From Deinococcus ficus (GTDB lineage: Bacteria; Deinococcota; Deinococci; Deinococcales; Deinococcaceae): a stretch of 64,000 nucleotides of DNA. The notes beneath the pieces were generated by a model. It worked only from the letters and a program-made list of their open reading frames with translations. It was not told the origin of the DNA and ran no database searches. Position numbers and translations under genes: made by a program. This document shows, piece by piece, positions 48,674 to 58,543 of the stretch (its first letter is position 1; each line of letters starts with the position of its first letter). The stretch lies in assembly GCF_003444775.1 (NCBI RefSeq), contig NZ_CP021081.1, positions 918,001-982,000 of the forward strand. The letters are read 5' to 3'.

Positions 48674-49081
48674 TCAGCGGTCAATCAGCACCGCTTCCCA
48701 TTCGGCGGCCTGCGTGTCGTCGTGCACCTGCCCACCGGCGCGGCTGTACGGCAGGCTCAGGCGCATCAGTTTCCAGGCCCGGTCACCGGCCATCAGGGTG
48801 TACGTGCCGTGTACGTTCGGTTCCGCCACCCGTTTGGGCGTTCCCTGGAACACCACCCGGACAGGCGTACCCTCGGACAGGGCCGCGTGGGGGGACGCGG
48901 CGACCTCACCGTGAAACTCACGGTCCGGGTCGGTGACGTCGCCGTTCCACGCGCCGCGCAGGGTCACGGTCAGCTGTCCCTGGTTCCCGGCAACTGTTCC
49001 GGACGGCGCCGGGGAGGCAGGCGCGGGGCCAGGGGCCTTGGGGGTGCCGTGGTCGTCGTTGCCGCTCATGCGCCCATGCAA
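48674..49081 (-). CDS. Small protein of unknown function
   Basis: A 135-residue protein with a low-complexity N-terminus (GTPKAPGPAPASPAPSG) and a beta-rich C-terminal 90 residues (LTVTLRGAWNGDV; VRVVFQGTPKRVAEPNVHGTYTLM; AWKLMRLSLPYSR). There is no signal peptide. ATG 49081 has gagg close upstream; ATG 49069 (MSGNDDHG) is also possible. Its 3' flank is separated from the IS by about 110 bp. No family recognised. Confidence 0.6.
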   Translation of the reverse strand: MHGRMSGNDDHGTPKAPGPAPASPAPSGTVAGNQGQLTVTLRGAWNGDVTDPDREFHGEVAASPHAALSEGTPVRVVFQGTPKRVAEPNVHGTYTLMAGDRAWKLMRLSLPYSRAGGQVHDDTQAAEWEAVLIDR

Positions 49082-49158
49082 CCTCGGGCACGCATGACTG
49101 CGATGAGCCTCACCTTCACGGCCCAGGCCGTTTCTTTACCCCTTCGTCAGGTGGCGGT

Positions 49159-49629
49159 TCAGGAGGAGGTGCCGTCCGGCCGGGCGTCCGAGTCGGCGCC
49201 GGTTCCCGTGGAGGGCGCCGTGCCTGCGCTTCCGCCTTCCCCGCCGTCCTGGAAGGGGGGGCGGTTCACGGTGCCCGTGCCCGGTCCCGCACTGGAGGTG
49301 CCGGCGGTTGAGGTGGTGGCGACCGGGGCGATCAGGTCCTGCTGCCCTTCGGTGTGCGGGGCCTTGGGGTCCTCGCCCAGTTCGGCGATCAGGCGCTCGC
49401 GGCTGGTGATCTCCTCCTCGATGCGGCGGATCTCGTCGCGCACGCCGTGCAGCGTCTCGGCGCCGGCGTTGCCGTGGTACGAGCGGCCCAGGCGGGCGTA
49501 GGTGGCGTCCAGCTCGCGGCCCAGCTGGAAGACTTCCAGGCGCAGCCGCGCGACCTGCGCGACTTCCTCGCCCCGGCGCTGCACGCGTTCGGAGGCCTTC
49601 TTCACGGTGTTCAGGATGCTGTCCAGCAT
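49159..49629 (-). CDS. Coiled-coil protein with disordered tail
   Basis: A 156-residue protein. Residues 1-85 are helical with heptad spacing (SILNTVKKASERVQRRGEEVAQVARLRLEVFQLGRELDATYARLG; RDEIRRIEEEITSRERLIAEL), a clear coiled coil. The C-terminal half is Gly/Thr/Ser-rich and disordered. A cacact box 6 nt before ATG 49629 suggests leaderless initiation. Function unknown; similar short coiled-coil proteins occur in Deinococcus-Thermus but none is characterised that I recall. Confidence 0.68.
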   Translation of the reverse strand: MLDSILNTVKKASERVQRRGEEVAQVARLRLEVFQLGRELDATYARLGRSYHGNAGAETLHGVRDEIRRIEEEITSRERLIAELGEDPKAPHTEGQQDLIAPVATTSTAGTSSAGPGTGTVNRPPFQDGGEGGSAGTAPSTGTGADSDARPDGTSS

Positions 49630-49739
49630 GCCCTCAGTGTGCCGCGTCCGGCCGGGCGGGTGCGTGAGCGTACCGCCCAGGGCCCTTCACCCGTGAAGAA
49701 GCGGTCAAGGCGCGCAGCGGCGCTACAGTGGGGCGCACC

Positions 49740-49763
49740 ATGACACCCTGGGGCGCCCCGTGA
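49740..49763 (+). CDS. 7-codon upstream ORF ahead of XdhC
   Basis: TACAGT (49724-49729) is 10 nt before ATG 49740, so the leader would be about 4 nt. The ORF encodes MTPWGAP and stops at TGA 49761-49763, overlapping the GTG start (49760-49762) of the xdhC-like gene as GTGA. This repeats the design seen at 10238: a short leaderless ORF whose stop overlaps the main start. Confidence 0.45.
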   Translation: MTPWGAP

Positions 49764-50884
49764 CCGCCGCCGAAACCCGATTCCTGCTGGACGCGCTGCG
49801 CCGCGCCCGCACGCAGGGCCTGGGCGCCGCCTTCGCGACCGTGGTGGGCGTGCAGGGCAGCGCGTACCGCCGCGAGGGCACCCGCATGCTGGTCCTGGAA
49901 GGCGGCGCGCAGGTGTGCATGCTGTCCGGCGGGTGCCTGGAGGCCGAGGTGGTGGAGGTCGCGCTGGCCGCCCTGCGCACCGGGGAGCGGGTCCTGACGC
50001 ACTACGACCTGTCGGAGGACGCCACCTGGGGGCTGGGGATCGGCTGCGGCGGCAGCGTGGACGTCCTGGTGGAACCCGTCCGCGCGGACGACGCGCCGTT
50101 GAACGCCTGGATCGCCGCCCTGGAAGCGGGGGAGACGGCGGCGCTGGTCACGCCCCTGACCGCCCCAGGGCAGGTGTTCGTGCCGGCCAGCGGCGACCCG
50201 GTTGGGACCCTGCCGGACCCGGCCCTGCACGCCCACGCCGTGCACCTCGCGCGGGAGCGGCTGGCCCTGCGGGAACCGCGCGCCGCCACCCTGCCCGCCC
50301 CGGACGGCACGCCGCTGTTCGTGGACGTGACCGGCCCGCCCCCGCAACTCGTGCTGTACGGCGCCGGGCACGACGCCCTCCCGCTGGCCGCGCAGGCCCA
50401 CGCGCTCGGGTACGACGTGCACGTCATCGACCCGCGCCCCGCGTACCTCACGCCCGCCCGCTTCCCCGGCGCGGCCCTGCACGCCCTGGATGCCGACGCC
50501 CTGCACGCCTTCACGCCGGGCGGCCGTGCGCACCTGATCGTCATGAATCACCACCTGGACCGCGACCGGCTGTGCCTGGCGCACGCCCTGCATTCCGACG
50601 CGCCTTACGTGGGCGTGCTCGGCCCGCGCAGCCGCGCCGAGACGCTCCTGGAAGACCTGCGGCGGGAGGGCGTGTCCTTCACCCCGGCGCAGCTGGCGCG
50701 GCTGCGCGCCCCGGTCGGGCTGAAACTCGGGGCGGAGGCACCCGAGGAGGTCGCCCTGAGCATCCTGGGGGAACTGATGGCGTGGCGCCGCGGGTACCCG
50801 GGCGGGTTCCTGACCGGGCACCCCGGCCGCATCCACGACGCCGAGACGCACGCCGCCGCGCCCCCCCTGCCCGGCGGGCCCTGA
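49760..50884 (+). CDS. XdhC/CoxF family protein
   Basis: A 374-residue protein. The N-terminal XdhC domain has FATVVGVQGSAYRREGTRMLV, LSGGCLEAEVVEVAL and TWGLGIGCGGSVDVLVEP, which include the conserved cysteines. The C-terminal Rossmann-like domain has LVLYGAGHDALPLAAQAHALGYDVHVIDPR. XdhC proteins sulfurate and insert the molybdenum cofactor in xanthine dehydrogenase-type hydroxylases. No molybdoenzyme genes are adjacent. Start GTG 49760 is supported by the overlapping short upstream ORF. Confidence 0.9.
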   Translation: MTAAETRFLLDALRRARTQGLGAAFATVVGVQGSAYRREGTRMLVLEGGAQVCMLSGGCLEAEVVEVALAALRTGERVLTHYDLSEDATWGLGIGCGGSVDVLVEPVRADDAPLNAWIAALEAGETAALVTPLTAPGQVFVPASGDPVGTLPDPALHAHAVHLARERLALREPRAATLPAPDGTPLFVDVTGPPPQLVLYGAGHDALPLAAQAHALGYDVHVIDPRPAYLTPARFPGAALHALDADALHAFTPGGRAHLIVMNHHLDRDRLCLAHALHSDAPYVGVLGPRSRAETLLEDLRREGVSFTPAQLARLRAPVGLKLGAEAPEEVALSILGELMAWRRGYPGGFLTGHPGRIHDAETHAAAPPLPGGP

Positions 50885-50946
50885 GCCCCCGCCGGAAAGG
50901 AACGCAGGGCGGCATGTCCCGCCCGGGCAGCCGTTACCCTGGGCGG

Positions 50947-51346
50947 GTGAAGTCGTCCGCGCCACCCCGACCCGCCGCCCGACCCTCGCGCCTGCGGCCC
51001 CTGTGGCTGGCCGCCGGGTTCCTGTTCACGGGCCTGGGCGTGCTGGGCCTGATCCTGCCGGTCCTGCCGGGCACCATCTGGTTCATCCTGGCGGCCGCCG
51101 CGTTCGCCCGCGGGGACGAGCGCTGGGAGGCGTGGCTGCTGTCCCGGCCCGTGATCGGGGACCTCGTGCGGGACTTCCGGGCCGGGCGGGGCATGCCGGC
51201 CCGCGCCAAGTGGATCGCGTGCCTGAGCATCACGCTGGCCGTCGCCCTGAGCGTGCCGCGCATTCCGGCCGTGGCGGGGCAGGTGGCCACGCTGCTGCTG
51301 GGCGTGGCGGGCGTGGCGTACATCCTGTTCATGGTGCCCACCCGCC

Positions 51347-51354
<8 letters not shown>
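50947..51354 (+). CDS. DUF454 (YbaN-like) membrane protein
   Basis: A 135-residue protein with three hydrophobic segments. LAAGFLFTGLGVLGLILPVLPGTIWFILAAAAFARGDERWEAWLL is the DUF454 signature, with helices at about 17-40, 85-105 and 112-130. GTG 50947 is 6 nt after TACCCT (50935-50940), a leaderless start. The stop overlaps the start of the ferredoxin gene by 8 bp, so the two are co-translated. Function of the family is unknown. Confidence 0.82.
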
Positions 51355-52351
<997 letters not shown>

Positions 52352-52469
52352 CCCCGGGCCAGGAGGCTGGCTATCGCCTCAAGCGGAAACGAGCGGCGGT
52401 CCGGCGCCGGCTGTTCGCCCGGACGGCCACCGGACCGGACCGCCCGGCCGGGCCGGGTATGCTGGGCGG

Positions 52470-53885
52470 ATGCGTGTGATGCTGCCGGGAGCGGCCCTGC
52501 TGGGTCTGGTGCTGGGGGTGGCCGCGGCGCCGGCCCCGACGAGCCCGGCCCGGGCGCCTGCGACCGCGCCCACCGCACGGGCACAGGCCCTCCCCGGCCT
52601 GAGTGCCAGCGTGCAGGCCGCGCTCGCGGGCGTGCCGGACGACGTGCAGGTGGGCGTGTGGGTGCAGGACCTGACGACCGGCCGGGTGCTGGAAACCCTG
52701 ACGCCCGGAACGACGTTCATTCCGGCCAGCACGATCAAACTCCTGACGGGCGCCGCCGTGCTCCTGGACCGGCAGGGCCTGGAAGGCTGGTGGAGCGCCG
52801 AACTGACCGTGCCCGCCGCCCAGGCCGGGCAGGCGCGCGTGAAGGCCCTGACCCTGCGGGGCAGCGGCGACCCCACGCTGACCGTGCGGGACGGCGCGTA
52901 CAGCCTGCGGACGCTGGCACGTCAGGCCCACTCGCGCGGCGTGCGGGAGGTCGGGGAACTGCGCCTGGACGACGGGTCGTGGCAGGCGGGCAGCTGGGAG
53001 GACGCCGTGATCGGCGTGCCCATGACCGCCCTGAGGCTCGCGGAGTGGTACGACGACCCGCCCGCCACCGCGGCGGAGGCGCGCACCCGGCTGGCCTCGG
53101 CGCTCGCGGCGGAACTCCGCGCCGCCGGCATTCGCGTGCTGCGGGACGCGCCGGGCGTGGCGGAGCCCACGCGGCTGTACGTGCCGCCCGCCCGGCAGGA
53201 CGACCAGGGCAACCCCCTGCCGCCCGACCCGGTGATCCCGGCCGGCCAGAGGCCGGAGGTGGGCGTGGCGGGCGTGCGCAGCGCCTCCGCGCGGGACGTG
53301 CTGTACGCCACCGAGCGGCCCAGCGACAACCTGCGCGCCGAGGAGCTGCTCGCCACGCTCGCCCCGCGCCGGGGCGGGTCCCTGCCGCTGGCCCTGAAGC
53401 GCGAGGGGGCCCTGCTCGCGGGGGCCGGAGTGAACCTGACCGGTGCGGTTCTCGCGGACGGGAGCGGCCTGAGCCGCGAGAACCGCCTGACGCCGCGCAC
53501 GCTGGGCAGCCTGCTGAAGGTCATGCACGACCTGCCCTATCCCCTCAGCGCCCGGCCGGGCGAGGCCCGCGCCCCGGGCACCCTGTACGCCGCGCGGCAG
53601 AACGTGTTCGCGGAGATGCTGCCCCAGGCCGGCACCGGGGAGACGGGATGGCGACAGGACGGACGCGGCGGCACGCTGGCCCGCCGCCTGCTGGATTCCG
53701 GTCTGGACGTGCGGGCCAAGACGGGCACGCTGCCGGGCGTGAGTGCCCTGGCGGGGTACGTGACCGGGACGAGCGGGCACACGCTGGCCTTCGCGCTCCT
53801 CATGAACGGCCCGGAGGACACCCCGATCCTGACCCTGCGGGCCGTGCAGGACCGCGCGGTGCAGGCGCTGGCCGCCGTCCACTAG
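52470..53885 (+). CDS. D-alanyl-D-alanine carboxypeptidase/endopeptidase (PBP4/DacB type)
   Basis: A 471-residue S13-family enzyme. A signal peptide spans 1-20 ([17 protein letters not shown]). The active-site serine is S87 with K90 (PASTIK), the SxN motif is S285-D-N287, and KTG is K417-T-G419 (AKTGTLPG). The domain order and the long insertion between SxxK and SxN match class C PBP4. It trims peptidoglycan peptides in the envelope. ATG 52470 is 6 nt after TATGCT (52458-52463), a leaderless start. Confidence 0.94.
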   Translation: MRVMLPGAALLGLVLGVAAAPAPTSPARAPATAPTARAQALPGLSASVQAALAGVPDDVQVGVWVQDLTTGRVLETLTPGTTFIPASTIKLLTGAAVLLDRQGLEGWWSAELTVPAAQAGQARVKALTLRGSGDPTLTVRDGAYSLRTLARQAHSRGVREVGELRLDDGSWQAGSWEDAVIGVPMTALRLAEWYDDPPATAAEARTRLASALAAELRAAGIRVLRDAPGVAEPTRLYVPPARQDDQGNPLPPDPVIPAGQRPEVGVAGVRSASARDVLYATERPSDNLRAEELLATLAPRRGGSLPLALKREGALLAGAGVNLTGAVLADGSGLSRENRLTPRTLGSLLKVMHDLPYPLSARPGEARAPGTLYAARQNVFAEMLPQAGTGETGWRQDGRGGTLARRLLDSGLDVRAKTGTLPGVSALAGYVTGTSGHTLAFALLMNGPEDTPILTLRAVQDRAVQALAAVH

Positions 53886-53972
53886 GCCTGCTTGACGGGG
53901 CCGGGCCGGGTTCCTCACCGAAAGTGCGCATTTCTTCACTGTCATCACGGGCGATTGCGTAGACTGCCGGGC

Positions 53973-54575
53973 GTGAAGAAGGTGGTCGTCGCGACCGGCA
54001 ATGCCGGCAAGGTTCGGGAAATTCAGGAAGCGCTGGGGGACCTGGGCTGGGACCTGCAGCCGCTGGGCAATGTTCCCCTGCCCGAGGAGACGGGCGCCAC
54101 CTACGAGGAAAACGCGGCCCTGAAAGCCTGCACGGTTTCCATGATGACCGGCGAGGTCGCCCTGGCCGACGACTCCGGCCTGGAGGTCGCCGCCCTGAAC
54201 GGCGAACCCGGCGTGTTCAGTGCCCGCTACGGCGGCCTGAACAGCGACCTGGACCGCAACGTGCACCTGCTGGACAAGCTGCGCAAGGTTGCCGACCGCC
54301 GCGCGAAGTTCGTGTCCGTGGTGATCCTGGCCCACCCGGACGGCCAGGTGGAGTCGTACCGCGGGGAACTGCAAGGCACGCTGCTGGAAGGTCCGCGCGG
54401 TGAGGGCGGGTTCGGGTACGATCCGCTGTTCGTGCCGGATGGCGACACCCGCACCCTGGCCGAGATGACCGTCACGGAAAAACGCCAGATCAGCCACCGC
54501 GGCAAGGCGCTGGCCGCGCTGCGCGCCGCGCACGAGCAGGGCCTGCCGGCGCCGGTCGCCATGACCCTGGAATAG
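53973..54575 (+). CDS. rdgB: XTP/dITP pyrophosphatase (RdgB/HAM1)
   Basis: A 200-residue nucleotide-sanitising enzyme that hydrolyses dITP, XTP and related non-canonical purine nucleotides. Signature blocks are VVATGNAGKVREIQ at the N-terminus, YEENAALKA, LADDSGLEV (metal site) and GGFGYDPLFVPDG, with KRQISHRGKAL at the end. GTG 53973 is 7 nt after TAGACT (53960-53965), a leaderless start; an earlier in-frame ATG at 53892 adds unconserved residues. A strong terminator follows. Confidence 0.95.
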   Translation: MKKVVVATGNAGKVREIQEALGDLGWDLQPLGNVPLPEETGATYEENAALKACTVSMMTGEVALADDSGLEVAALNGEPGVFSARYGGLNSDLDRNVHLLDKLRKVADRRAKFVSVVILAHPDGQVESYRGELQGTLLEGPRGEGGFGYDPLFVPDGDTRTLAEMTVTEKRQISHRGKALAALRAAHEQGLPAPVAMTLE

Positions 54576-54585
54576 GGGAGGCAGT

Positions 54586-54628
54586 GAGGAGGGGCAGGGG
54601 TGCCGATTGGATGCCCCTGCCCCTCCTC
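54586..54628. terminator. Bidirectional terminator between rdgB and sufE
   Basis: gaggaggggcagggg (54586-54600) pairs with cccctgcccctcctc (54614-54628), a 15-bp stem with a 13-nt loop, between convergent genes. Confidence 0.88.
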
Positions 54629-54639
54629 TGGATTGCTGT

Positions 54640-55086
54640 TCAGCCCGCCGTCGCGTACTTCTCGCGGACCTCGTTCTTCAGGCGGGTGAGGATGGCGCCC
54701 ATGCCGCGCAGGCGCATGGGGGTGATCAACTCGGTCAGGCCCATGTTCAGGTAGAAGTCGTTGGGCACGTTCAGGATCGTCTCGGGCGTGGCGCCGTCCA
54801 GCGCCTCGTGCAGGATGCCGGCGTAGCCGCGCACGGTGGGGGCCTCCTCGGGCACCTTGAAGAACAATCTCACGCCGCCCGCGTCGTCCTGCTCGGTGAC
54901 CAGGAAGAACGGGCTGGTGCATTCCGGGACGGGCTGCATGAACTCCGGGTGCTCCACGTACTTCTCGGCCAGCGGGGGCAGTTTGCGGCTGTATTCCAGC
55001 AGGGCCTGGAGGCGCAGGGCCTTCGGGGCGGACCGGAACAGGCCGGTGATGGCCTGAAGTTTCTCGGGCAGGGCGGCGTCGGTCAT
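54640..55086 (-). CDS. sufE: SufE family Fe-S cluster assembly protein
   Basis: A 148-residue sulfur-acceptor protein. The active cysteine is C56 in PVPECTSPFFLV, which takes persulfide from cysteine desulfurase SufS. LEYSRKLPPLAEKYVEH and RGYAGILHEALDGATPETI are further family blocks. Minus-strand TACACT lies 6 nt before ATG 55086, a leaderless start. It is divergent from a sulfurtransferase gene. Confidence 0.92.
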   Translation of the reverse strand: MTDAALPEKLQAITGLFRSAPKALRLQALLEYSRKLPPLAEKYVEHPEFMQPVPECTSPFFLVTEQDDAGGVRLFFKVPEEAPTVRGYAGILHEALDGATPETILNVPNDFYLNMGLTELITPMRLRGMGAILTRLKNEVREKYATAG

Positions 55087-55143
55087 GCGCCGAGTGTAAT
55101 GCGCGGGTCCGGCCGGCAGGGGGTTCAGGACACCAAGTCGTCC

Positions 55144-55164
55144 AGTTGACCTTTCCAGTCAACT
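55144..55164. promoter_or_regulatory. Inverted repeat between sufE and the sulfurtransferase
   Basis: AGTTGAC (55144-55150) and GTCAACT (55158-55164) are perfect 7-bp arms 7 bp apart. The site is about 11 bp upstream of the TAGAAT -10 box (55176-55181) of the sulfurtransferase gene, overlapping the expected -35 region, so a regulator bound here would control that gene and perhaps sufE. No known regulator motif is assigned. Confidence 0.55.
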
Positions 55165-55187
55165 ATCGGTCAGGGTAGAATTCAGCC

Positions 55188-56060
55188 ATGACTGACACCT
55201 CCGGCTACGCCAACGACGTTCTGGTCAGCACCCAGTGGGTCGCCGAGCACCTGCAGGACCCCACCGTCCGCCTGATCGAGGTGGACGAGGACATCCTGCT
55301 CTACGACGTCGGCCACATCCCCGGCGCCGTGAAGCTCGACTGGCAGCAGGACCTGTGGCACCCCGTCGAACGCGACTACATCAAAGAAGACGAGGTCGCC
55401 GCGCTCCTCGGCCGCCTCGGGATCAAGGACACCGACACCGTCGTCCTGTACGGCGACAAGAGCAACTGGTGGGCCAGCTACGCCTACTGGTTCCTCACCT
55501 ACAGCGGCGTCAAGGGCCTGCGCATCATGAACGGCGGCCGCCAGAAGTGGGTGGACGAGGGCCGCGACCTCACCACCGACCAGCCCCAGATCACCCCCAC
55601 CACCTACCCCACCCCCCAGCGCCGCGAGGACCTGCGCGCCCTGCGCGAGGACGTCCGCGCCCACATCGCCGGCGTGCAGGCCGGCCAGAACGCCCTGGTG
55701 GACGTCCGCAGCCCCGACGAGTTCAGCGGCAAGGTCACCCACATGCCCACCTACCCGCAGGAAGGCGTGCTGCGCGGCGGGCACATCCCCGGCGCCCGCA
55801 ACATCCCCTGGGCCCGCGCCACCAACGAGGACGGCACCTTCAAGAGCGCCGAGGAACTCCAGGCCCTGTACGCCGGCGAAGGCGTCACCAAGGACAAGGA
55901 CGTCGTCGCGTACTGCCGCATCGCCGAACGCAGCAGCCACACCTGGTTCGTGCTGCACGAACTGCTCGGCTACCCCAAGGTCCGCAACTACGACGGCAGC
56001 TGGACCGAATGGGGCAACGCCGTGGGCATGCCCATCGAAAAGACCTACACCGAAGAATAA
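55188..56060 (+). CDS. Thiosulfate/mercaptopyruvate-type sulfurtransferase (tandem rhodanese)
   Basis: A 290-residue protein of two rhodanese domains. The N-terminal inactive domain covers about 10-130 ([22 protein letters not shown]); the C-terminal domain carries the active cysteine C243 in [16 protein letters not shown], a CRIGER-like loop as in thiosulfate sulfurtransferases. It moves sulfane sulfur to an acceptor such as cyanide or a thiol. ATG 55188 is 6 nt after TAGAAT (55176-55181), a leaderless start. A terminator follows. Confidence 0.95.
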   Translation: MTDTSGYANDVLVSTQWVAEHLQDPTVRLIEVDEDILLYDVGHIPGAVKLDWQQDLWHPVERDYIKEDEVAALLGRLGIKDTDTVVLYGDKSNWWASYAYWFLTYSGVKGLRIMNGGRQKWVDEGRDLTTDQPQITPTTYPTPQRREDLRALREDVRAHIAGVQAGQNALVDVRSPDEFSGKVTHMPTYPQEGVLRGGHIPGARNIPWARATNEDGTFKSAEELQALYAGEGVTKDKDVVAYCRIAERSSHTWFVLHELLGYPKVRNYDGSWTEWGNAVGMPIEKTYTEE

Positions 56061-56077
56061 GCACGAAAGCGCAGCCG

Positions 56078-56120
56078 AACCGGCCGGGACCGCAGGAATC
56101 ACCTGTGACCCCGGCCGGTT
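56078..56120 (+). terminator. Terminator after the sulfurtransferase
   Basis: aaccggccggg (56078-56088) pairs with cccggccggtt (56110-56120), then tgcgg. Part of a 279-bp gap; nothing else is evident before the -10 box of the next gene. Confidence 0.7.
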
Positions 56121-56339
56121 TGCGGTCGTCAACTGCCGCGCCGATCCATACTGCGCGATCACCCGGATGACGCACCCAGCTCGAAGCGGACCCTGCGGTG
56201 CCCTCAGCGCAAACCTGACCGACACCCACGGTCCACCCGGGCCACATCCTGGCAAGCCCCCCGATCGGGCGTGCAGCATTCGCCTAGGGACGGGCCTTCT
56301 GCACGAACTATGTAATGTTCGCCCCGTTACTCTGATCTC

Positions 56340-56915
56340 ATGCGCTTCCTGCTGCTTTTCCTTCTCCTTGTCGTGGTCGGGTTCGTGGCGTGGCGCCTGC
56401 TGGGCCGCCGCTCCCCCGGCACCCCCTCGCAGGACCGCCGCACCGCTGGCCTCCCGGAACGCCCCTCCTCCGTGCGCGTGGTCCCCACCGCCGAGGACAC
56501 CGCCGGCCCCGCCCTTGCCGCCGCGGCCGTGGCGCCCGCCGCCCTGACCCGCACGACCAGCGTCACCCCGCCCTCCACCCTGGGCCTGGACGACCCGGAC
56601 GCCGTGCGTCCCGACCTGGACGAGGACGCCATGGCCTCCGCCCGGACCCTGATCACGCCCGCCGTGCCCGACGCGGTGCTCTCCGACGCCCTGCTGGACG
56701 CCACGCCGGAGCAGCTGCAGCACCTGTTCGCCGCCGTGCCGCAGGACGTGATGGCCAACGCCCTGGGTGACGACGTGCACCTCGCCGGCCCCCTGGCCGA
56801 GAGCGAGAAGGCGCAGCTGAGCGGCCTGGGCGACGAACTGGACACCCTGGACATCTGGGACTTCGGAACGGACGCCGGGACGCCTGACCCCCAGGGGCCC
56901 GGCCACAAGGCCTGA
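56340..56915 (+). CDS. Small anchored protein of unknown function
   Basis: A 191-residue protein. Residues 2-21 are a strong membrane segment (FLLLFLLLVVVGFVAWRLLG), followed by an Arg/Pro-rich linker and an acidic helical C-terminal domain (LDEDAMASARTLITPAV; TPEQLQHLFAAVPQDVMANAL; DELDTLDIWDFG). ATG 56340 is 6 nt after TACTCT (56328-56333), a leaderless start. No family recognised. An inverted CGAAC/GTTCG pair with an 8-nt spacer (56304-56321) precedes the -10 box. Confidence 0.72.
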   Translation: MRFLLLFLLLVVVGFVAWRLLGRRSPGTPSQDRRTAGLPERPSSVRVVPTAEDTAGPALAAAAVAPAALTRTTSVTPPSTLGLDDPDAVRPDLDEDAMASARTLITPAVPDAVLSDALLDATPEQLQHLFAAVPQDVMANALGDDVHLAGPLAESEKAQLSGLGDELDTLDIWDFGTDAGTPDPQGPGHKA

Positions 56916-56937
56916 CCCCGAACACCGCCCCCTAACT

Positions 56938-56975
56938 GCGCCCGCCTGAAGTCAGGGACGGGCGCGGCCTTTTGC
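56938..56975 (+). terminator. Intrinsic terminator
   Basis: gcgcccg (56938-56944) pairs with cgggcgc (56959-56965), enclosing an inner cctg/cagg stem, then ggcctttt. Confidence 0.8.
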
Positions 56976-57036
56976 TGTGGTGGGCAGGCCTTGAAAGTGC
57001 CTCCTGTGCCTCCTGCACGCCCTAATCTCTGAGGCG

Positions 57037-57513
57037 ATGAGCGCCCCTGCCCCCGAACTCGCGGCCCTGTGGCCCGCCCTGGTCTCCCTGCCCGTCACCT
57101 GGGCTGCGCTGCCCGAGCAGGGCGTGACGCTGCCCGGGGGCACGCACCTCTCCCTCCGTGACGCCCCCGACGGCACGCACCACCTGGACACGGTCCTCCA
57201 CGCCTCCGAGGACTTCACGGAGCTGTTCGACGGACGGGGAGACTACACGGAGGAGGAACTCGACGACCCCTCCGCAGTCGTGGACCGGCGCTGGGACGAG
57301 GCGCGCGAGGTGCTCGGCACGGTTCTCGCCGGGGCGATCCGGGTGCTCGGTGAGCCCGCGGAGGCGACAGAGAGCCATCCGGGCCGGGTGTCCTGGCCGC
57401 TGGAGGACCGCACCATCGTCGTCGGTCTGAATCAGGCCGACCAGGACTGCCCGATCGAGATGCGCCTGTGGCTGCTGCCCCCCGGCCGCACCCTGGACAG
57501 CCTCGGTCTCTGA
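57037..57513 (+). CDS. Conserved-looking soluble protein, unknown function
   Basis: A 158-residue acidic soluble protein with no signal peptide. It contains ELFDGRGDYTEEELDDPSAVVDRRWDEAREVLGTVLAGAIRVLG (helical) between two beta-like ends (TLPGGTHLSLRDAPDG; RTIVVGLNQADQDCPIEMRLWLLP). TAATCT lies 8 nt before ATG 57037. I do not recognise the family. Confidence 0.7.
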   Translation: MSAPAPELAALWPALVSLPVTWAALPEQGVTLPGGTHLSLRDAPDGTHHLDTVLHASEDFTELFDGRGDYTEEELDDPSAVVDRRWDEAREVLGTVLAGAIRVLGEPAEATESHPGRVSWPLEDRTIVVGLNQADQDCPIEMRLWLLPPGRTLDSLGL

Positions 57514-57580
57514 ACATGGTCTCCGTCATGCCGCCGGTGTCATCGGGCGGGGTTCCGACCCTTGCCAGCCGTGTTCTGGC

Positions 57581-58543
57581 TTAGCGTCGGAAGTCGGTCA
57601 CGCGGCGCAGCGGGCCGTTGAGGCCGTTCAGGGCGGCCGGCAGGGACGCCGTGGGCACCTCACGGCCGGTCTCCGCGTCGAAGGTCTGGAAGGTGGCGCG
57701 GCCCTCCGCGGGGCGCAGCGTCAGCAGGGTCACGGTGCTGCGGGCGGTGCCGGGCACCCCCACGTAGTCGCGCCCACCGATTCCTCCGCTGGACAGGATG
57801 TTCAGGCCGCCCAGCCGCCCCGGGTAGTACGCCGCGTGGTGCCCGTGCACGTAGGCGAGCACCTCCCCCGCCTCCATGATCTGCCGCAATTCCGCCGCGC
57901 CGGCCAGGACTTCCCCGGGGCGGTTCTTGCCGGCACTCACGCCTGCCAGCGGCAGGTGGCCCAGCACCAGCCGGATGCCGGCCCGGCGCGCGGCCGGGGA
58001 GGCGAGCTGGGCGCGCAGCCACGCCCGCTGTTCGCCGCTCACCTGCGGTCCGGCGGCGTCCAGCGACACCACGAAGACCGACCCGCCGCCCAGCGTGAAA
58101 CTGAACCGGAAGGGAAAGGCGGCCCGGTCCGCGAAGGCCACGGCGGGCGGGTGGGCGGTCCAGTACGCCTGCGCCTCGCGCCGGTCGCGGGCCAGGCTGG
58201 CGTCGTGGTTCCCGAGCGTGAACGCGAACGGAATGCCCGCCCGGGCCAGCGGCCCCTGCACGTCCCGATCAAAGGCCGCCCACATGGCCTGCACGGCCGC
58301 GTCCGTCAGGGACGCCTTCTGCCCGGCGATCAGGTCCCCGGCCGACAGCACGGCGTCCGGCCGCCACTCGTTCACGATCCGGCCCACCACACGCTTCACG
58401 GCCGGCGGGTAGGTGGTGCTGCCGTACGCGCCGTTGAAGTCGCTCAGGACCACCACGCGCACCACCTCCGGGGCGGGCGGGGCCGCGCCCAGCAGGCCGG
58501 GCGTGAGCAGCAGGAGGGTCAGGGCAAGGCGGCGCCGTCGCAT
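57581..58543 (-). CDS. Secreted metallophosphoesterase, atypical first motif
   Basis: A 320-residue calcineurin-like phosphoesterase with a signal peptide (RRRRLALTLLLLTPGLLGAA, about 1-21). Metal motifs in order are LSDFNG (the usual DxH is DFN), SAGDLI, TLGNHDAS, LGHLPL and YVHGHHAAYY. With the first histidine replaced by Asn-like geometry, metal binding may be altered, though DFNG is also known in some members. The product should act in the periplasm on an unknown phosphoester. No clear -10 or ribosome-binding site was found before ATG 58543. Confidence 0.85.
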   Translation of the reverse strand: MRRRRLALTLLLLTPGLLGAAPPAPEVVRVVVLSDFNGAYGSTTYPPAVKRVVGRIVNEWRPDAVLSAGDLIAGQKASLTDAAVQAMWAAFDRDVQGPLARAGIPFAFTLGNHDASLARDRREAQAYWTAHPPAVAFADRAAFPFRFSFTLGGGSVFVVSLDAAGPQVSGEQRAWLRAQLASPAARRAGIRLVLGHLPLAGVSAGKNRPGEVLAGAAELRQIMEAGEVLAYVHGHHAAYYPGRLGGLNILSSGGIGGRDYVGVPGTARSTVTLLTLRPAEGRATFQTFDAETGREVPTASLPAALNGLNGPLRRVTDFRR

